NCBI RefSeq assembly: GCF_050303215.1
Contig: NZ_JBNLBH010000019.1
Span: 1-64,000, forward strand
Length of the DNA stretch: 64,000 bases
Reading direction: 5' to 3'
From: Haliangium sp050303215
GTDB taxonomy: Bacteria > Myxococcota_A > Polyangia > Haliangiales > Haliangiaceae
Shown here: piece by piece, positions 60,158 through 64,000 of the stretch
Position numbering within the stretch: position 1 is the stretch's first letter
Layout: every line of letters starts with the position of its first letter
Translations under genes and position numbers: made by a program
The notes under the pieces: generated by a model
What the model was told of the DNA's origin: nothing
What the model saw: the letters and a program-made list of their open reading frames with translations, nothing else
The model's database searches: none

Positions 60158-62164
60158 ATGCGCGTCTGCAGTTGGCTGCTCCCGTGCGTGCTCGCGAGCG
60201 CGTGCGGCTCGGCGCCGGAGCCCGAAACAACCCCGCTGCCGGCGCCCGACCTGCGCCCGCCGCTGCTGGACGGGGTGCCGCGCTCACCGCGCCTGGCCAA
60301 CTACCGCATCGACGCCCGCCTCGACGTCGACACCTGGCAGGTCGACGCCCGCCAGACGTTGACCTGGACCAACTCGTCTCAGCGCCCGGTCGAGCGCCTG
60401 CCCTTTCACCTGTACATGAACGCCTTCGAGAGCGAGGCCACGGTGTTCATGCGCGAGGCCCAGGGCCAACACCGCCGGGCCCGGGCCTCGGACACCGGCT
60501 GGGGCTGGATCGACGTGGACCGGGTGGCCGTGGCCGGCCGCGACCTGAGCGCCGCGCTGCGCACGCCCGGCCCCGACCGCACCGTGGTCGAGCTGGTGCT
60601 GCCCGAGCCGGTGGCCCCGGGCGCCCAGATCGAGGTCGAGATGGACTTTCGGGTCCAGTTCCCGGAGGTGTTCGCGCGCACGGGGCACAAGGGCTGGTTC
60701 CTGATGGCCGGGCAGTGGTTCCCCAAGATCGGCGTGCTCACGGGCCCGCCCGGGACCGAGCGCTGGCGCTGCGAGCCGTTCCACCTGATGAGCGAGTTCT
60801 TCGCCGATTTCGGCACCTACGACGTCGCCCTCACCGTGCCCGACACGCTCGTGGTCGCGGCCACCGGGGTGCTGCAGGCGGCCGAGGACCACGGCGATGG
60901 CACCCGCACCCTGCGCTACCGGGCCGAAGACGTGCACGACTTCGCCTGGATGGCCGACCCGTTCATGCAGGTCGTGCGCGGCCAGGCCGAGACCGAGCTG
61001 GGCCAGGTCGAGGTCCGGGTCTATCACCGGCCCGGCCAGGAGGCCTTCGCGCGCCGCCACCTGCAGGCCGGGATCGGCACCATCGAGGTGCTCAGCCGCT
61101 GGCTCGTGCCCTACCCGTGGCCGATCATGAGCATCATCGACCCGCCCCCGGACGCGACCGCGGGCGCCGGTGGCATGGAGTACCCGACCCTGGTGACCAC
61201 GGCCGGGGACATGCCGCTGATGCGCCCGGGCGTTCGCCTGCCCGAGTTCATCACCGTGCACGAGGTGGGGCACAACTGGTTCCAGGGGATCCTGGCCTCG
61301 AACGAGGTCGAAGAGGCCTGGCTCGACGAGGGCGTCAACGACTACGCCGACGCGGTGGTCATGGACGAGCTTTTCGGCGAGCGCACCAGCGGCATCGACT
61401 GGAACGGGCTGCACGCGCGCTGGGCCGAGCTGTCCAGCGCCGGGGCGGGTGGCTTTGCACACCTGCCGGTGCCGATCGCGACCCGCTCGTACGAATTCCC
61501 CGATTTCGGCGCCTACGGGGCCGCGACCTACCGCAAGACCGCGGCCGCGCTGGCCACGCTCGAACGGACCGTGGGGCGTGAGCCGTTCCGGGCCGCCATG
61601 CGCGCCTACGCTCAGCGCTACGGGTTCCGACACCCCACCGGCGAGGAGTTCTTTGCCGCGCTGGAACAGGCGCTGGGGCAAGAGCTCGACTGGTTCCTGG
61701 ACCCGGCCTTCCGCCAGGTCGGGGACGCGGCGTTCGCGGTCCGTGAGGTCAACTGCCGCGCCGGGCACGAGCTGCGCGGGGCGTTCCCGCGTGACGACGG
61801 GGACGGTGAGCGCCGGGTGGTGTCGCGGGAGCAGGCCCCGGACCGGGACGACTGGGTGTGCGAGGTGCTGGTGGTGAATACCGGCGCGGTGTCGGTGCCG
61901 GTGGAGGTCGAGATCGAGTTCGATGACGGCGCGCGCCTGCGCGAGCGCTGGGACACGGCCGGGCACCAGCGCTGGCAGCGGTGGCGGATCGCGCACAGCG
62001 CCCGGGTCGCGCAGGTGGTCGTGGACCCGGACCGGCAGGTGTTGCTGTACGATGGGTCGCGGCGCGGTACCTGGCGTCGGGTCGGCGACGGCAGCGCGTC
62101 TTGGCGGGTGGGGGCACGGCTGGGGTACTGGGCGCAAACGCTGATGCAGGTGCTGGGACCATGA
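60158..62164 (+). CDS. M1-like zinc metallopeptidase, secreted lipoprotein
   Basis: 668 residues. The signal peptide ends in lipobox LASAC (about residue 16), and then comes a short Pro/Ala/Glu tether. An N-terminal beta domain precedes the catalytic domain with GGMEYP (in place of the aminopeptidase GAMEN) and HEVGHNW, giving the HExxH-18-E zinc site (His368, Glu369, His372, Glu391 in EAWLDEG). The C-terminal part is beta-rich. Family M1 members are aminopeptidases; specificity here is unknown. Its stop overlaps the next gene's start (ATGA). Confidence 0.9.
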   Translation: MRVCSWLLPCVLASACGSAPEPETTPLPAPDLRPPLLDGVPRSPRLANYRIDARLDVDTWQVDARQTLTWTNSSQRPVERLPFHLYMNAFESEATVFMREAQGQHRRARASDTGWGWIDVDRVAVAGRDLSAALRTPGPDRTVVELVLPEPVAPGAQIEVEMDFRVQFPEVFARTGHKGWFLMAGQWFPKIGVLTGPPGTERWRCEPFHLMSEFFADFGTYDVALTVPDTLVVAATGVLQAAEDHGDGTRTLRYRAEDVHDFAWMADPFMQVVRGQAETELGQVEVRVYHRPGQEAFARRHLQAGIGTIEVLSRWLVPYPWPIMSIIDPPPDATAGAGGMEYPTLVTTAGDMPLMRPGVRLPEFITVHEVGHNWFQGILASNEVEEAWLDEGVNDYADAVVMDELFGERTSGIDWNGLHARWAELSSAGAGGFAHLPVPIATRSYEFPDFGAYGAATYRKTAAALATLERTVGREPFRAAMRAYAQRYGFRHPTGEEFFAALEQALGQELDWFLDPAFRQVGDAAFAVREVNCRAGHELRGAFPRDDGDGERRVVSREQAPDRDDWVCEVLVVNTGAVSVPVEVEIEFDDGARLRERWDTAGHQRWQRWRIAHSARVAQVVVDPDRQVLLYDGSRRGTWRRVGDGSASWRVGARLGYWAQTLMQVLGP

Positions 62165-63213
62165 CCGCCGGACGCGCCACGCTGGGGGGCATGATCGGGG
62201 CCGGATGGGCCGCGGCCCGGCGCCGCTGGGGGCTGGTGCTGGGGTTGGGCGCGGTGCAGGTGGTGTGGGGCGCGGGCGCGGCGCTGATGATGAGCTGGAT
62301 CGTGGCCGCAGGGTGGGCGCGAAGCCCTTTGCTCGACCGGGCGGTGGCCGGCGACGTGGTGAGTCTGGTCCAGGTCGTGGCCGAGACCCCAGAGCTGTTC
62401 GCGGCGGCGCTGGGGGTCGGGGTCGGGGCGGTCGCGGTGTACGCGGTGTGGTCGTGGTTCTTGCTCGGGGGGCTGAACGCGGTGCTGCTGGGGGATGTTC
62501 TTGGGCGTCGGGTGGGTGACCGGGTGTCCGGGTCGGGCGACCGAGATGTCGACCGAGCGTCCGGGCCGGGTCGGGAGTCGGTGGCCGAGCGTCGGCTGCG
62601 CCAGCGCGCGCTGGCTCGGGAGTTCGGCGCGGGCGGGGCGGTGTCCTTCACTGCCTATCTGCGCTTGGCGCTGTGGTCGTTGATCCCGCTGGGGCTGGCG
62701 GGGGTGGTCGCCGGGGTCGGGCTGTACGCGATCCGTGATCGGGCGGAGCTCGCGGTCGAGATGGTCGCGCTGGTGGGCTGGGGCGGCGCCGGGCTGGTCC
62801 CGGCGCTGGCGCTGGTGGCGGTGACCTGGGCCGCGGTGGATTACGCCCGGGTGGAGCTGACGGCGCGCGCGCTGGCCGAGCCGGGGGCACGGCTGGCGGC
62901 GCGGCGGGCGCTGCTGCGTGGCTACGGGGCGGTGACGCGGGACTGGCGGCCGCTGGTGCACCTGTCTGGGTTTGGGCTTGGGTTCTTGGTGGTCACGGCG
63001 CTGGCAGGGCTGGTGGGCGCGGGGCTGAGCGCGGTGGTGGCGCTGTGGATGGTTCGGCAGGTGGCGGTGGTGATGCGTACGGGTCTGCGGGTGATGCTGG
63101 CCGGGGGGCAGGTCTGGTACGCAAACGAGGTCCGGCTGATCTCGCCGGTGGTCGCGGGGTCAGGCTCGCCCGATGAGGGGCGGGGTGCGATTTCGGGAGC
63201 AGATGAGACATGA
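62161..63213 (+). CDS. Polytopic membrane protein coupled to the peptidase
   Basis: 350 residues with about five to six membrane helices and a charged, repetitive cytoplasmic loop (about 118-150, rich in Gly/Asp/Arg/Ser). No recognised motif. The start overlaps the peptidase stop by 4 bp, and the following oxidoreductase starts by a second 4-bp ATGA overlap (63210-63213). This is strong evidence of one translationally coupled operon. It could help export or anchor the peptidase; this is inference only. Confidence 0.75.
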   Translation: MTAGRATLGGMIGAGWAAARRRWGLVLGLGAVQVVWGAGAALMMSWIVAAGWARSPLLDRAVAGDVVSLVQVVAETPELFAAALGVGVGAVAVYAVWSWFLLGGLNAVLLGDVLGRRVGDRVSGSGDRDVDRASGPGRESVAERRLRQRALAREFGAGGAVSFTAYLRLALWSLIPLGLAGVVAGVGLYAIRDRAELAVEMVALVGWGGAGLVPALALVAVTWAAVDYARVELTARALAEPGARLAARRALLRGYGAVTRDWRPLVHLSGFGLGFLVVTALAGLVGAGLSAVVALWMVRQVAVVMRTGLRVMLAGGQVWYANEVRLISPVVAGSGSPDEGRGAISGADET

Positions 63214-64000
63214 CGGATATGAGTGGACCGCGGGTGGGCGTGATCGGCACCAACTGGGGCCGGATGCACATCGGGGGGTTCCGCGCGGCGGGGGCCCTGG
63301 TCGCGGGGATCTGTGGGCGCGATCGGGACAAGACCGCCGGGATCGCGCGCGACGAGGACATCGCGCTGGCGACGACGCGGGTGGAGGAGCTGTGCGCGGC
63401 GGTGGATATCGCGGTGGTGTCAGGGCCGGATGGGCTGCACCGGGAGCACATCGAGGCCGCGCTGACGGCGGGGTGTCACGTGCTGAGCGAGAAGCCAATC
63501 ACACGCACGGCCGACGACGCGCGCGCGCTGGCGGCGCTGGCGCAGGGGTTCGAGGCCCGGGGGCGGGTGTGCGCGGTGAGCTTTCCCTATCGGATGAGCC
63601 CGCCGGTGGTCGCGCTGGATGAATGGCTGGGGGCGCCCGGGCGGGGCCCGGGAGAGTGGCTGACGGTGACGCTGCGGTCGAGCTTCGCGGCCGCCGAGGG
63701 GCGGGCGCAGGAGGGGCCGCTGATGGGGGTTTCGGGGGATTTCGGCGGGGCGTCCCACGTGCTGGACGCGGCGTTCTGGCTGATGCGAGGACGGCCGGCC
63801 TGGGTCGAGGCCGTAATGATGGGGCGGCCGGCGCACTCGCTGTGTCTTCATATCGGGCTCGACACGGGCGCGATGGTGTCGGTCAATCACTTGGCGTCGC
63901 ATGACCCGGGGATCGTGGGAGAGTGGCACTTGATCGGGGCGGGCTGGGAGGCTCGGTTCACGGGGGAGTATCGGCCCTGGGCGCATGGATGGCGGATCGG
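63210..64000 (+). CDS. Gfo/Idh/MocA-family NAD(P)-dependent oxidoreductase (cut by window end)
   Basis: About 263 residues are visible and the gene continues beyond the window. An N-terminal Rossmann fold (VGVIGTNWGRMHIGG, with the family's GxGxxG-type loop altered) is followed by the SEKPI motif of the family (about 93-97). A predicted second domain holds residues of the substrate site (DFGGASHVLDAAFWLMRG). Family members oxidise sugars, inositols or related polyols; the substrate is unknown. The ATG overlaps the previous stop, so it belongs to the same operon as the peptidase. Confidence 0.85.
   Translation, partial: MTDMSGPRVGVIGTNWGRMHIGGFRAAGALVAGICGRDRDKTAGIARDEDIALATTRVEELCAAVDIAVVSGPDGLHREHIEAALTAGCHVLSEKPITRTADDARALAALAQGFEARGRVCAVSFPYRMSPPVVALDEWLGAPGRGPGEWLTVTLRSSFAAAEGRAQEGPLMGVSGDFGGASHVLDAAFWLMRGRPAWVEAVMMGRPAHSLCLHIGLDTGAMVSVNHLASHDPGIVGEWHLIGAGWEARFTGEYRPWAHGWRI

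Overview
This 64 kb window is GC-rich (about 70% by eye) and densely coded. It looks like a myxobacterial (Myxococcota) chromosome. Five predicted active Hanks-type Ser/Thr kinases and one pseudokinase sensor lie within 53 kb, several fused to TPR or STAND-type ATPase modules. There are also many secreted lipoproteins, a PHP-helicase fusion and heavy use of GTG/TTG starts. I cannot name the genus. I recognise no tRNA, rRNA, prophage, CRISPR array or transposase.

Layout. 1-1.5 kb: an HD-domain phosphohydrolase in a stretch of clearly lower GC, probably acquired. 1.8-4.6 kb: a bacterial homologue of the eukaryotic major vault protein (MVP), with a 257-bp decayed copy of its own 3' end beside it. 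A tryptophan 2,3-dioxygenase is divergent from it. 6.0-14.6 kb: a tightly overlapping operon of a large membrane ATPase, an MscS channel and a TPR-kinase. 14.7-17.9 kb: a secreted esterase and an aconitase-family enzyme with its swivel domain at the N-terminus. 18.2-21.8 kb: a PHP domain fused to a UvrD-type helicase. 22-31.4 kb: a secreted lipin-like (LNS2) lipoprotein, a small membrane protein, a kinase, a serine hydrolase, an amidohydrolase, an aminotransferase and a PI-PLC-like/ricin-lectin protein. 31.5-40.5 kb: a kinase-ATPase-TPR giant, then divergently an RCC1-repeat lipoprotein coupled to another kinase. 40.5-43.4 kb: a PilZ / membrane protein / HEAT-repeat / TatD operon. 43.5-48.7 kb: a 1713-residue hybrid sensor (pseudokinase, ATPase, TPR, GAF, histidine kinase). 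49.1-53.6 kb: a double DsbA protein, a polytopic membrane protein and an aminotransferase. 53.7-58.0 kb: a SusD/SusC pair, a Bacteroidota-style nutrient uptake system, closed by a clear intrinsic terminator. 58.3-64 kb: TsaE, a divergent kinase, and a translationally coupled operon of an M1-like peptidase, a membrane protein and a Gfo/Idh/MocA oxidoreductase cut by the window end.

Together this is mostly signal transduction and cell-envelope or exoprotein functions, with a few housekeeping genes (tsaE, tatD). The most unusual item is the MVP homologue. Its repeats, shoulder, cap helix and cap-ring segment are all recognisable, so a bacterial vault-like particle is a testable possibility. Coordinates of starts are chosen from ribosome-binding sites and domain content. 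All family assignments come from reading motifs without database searches.
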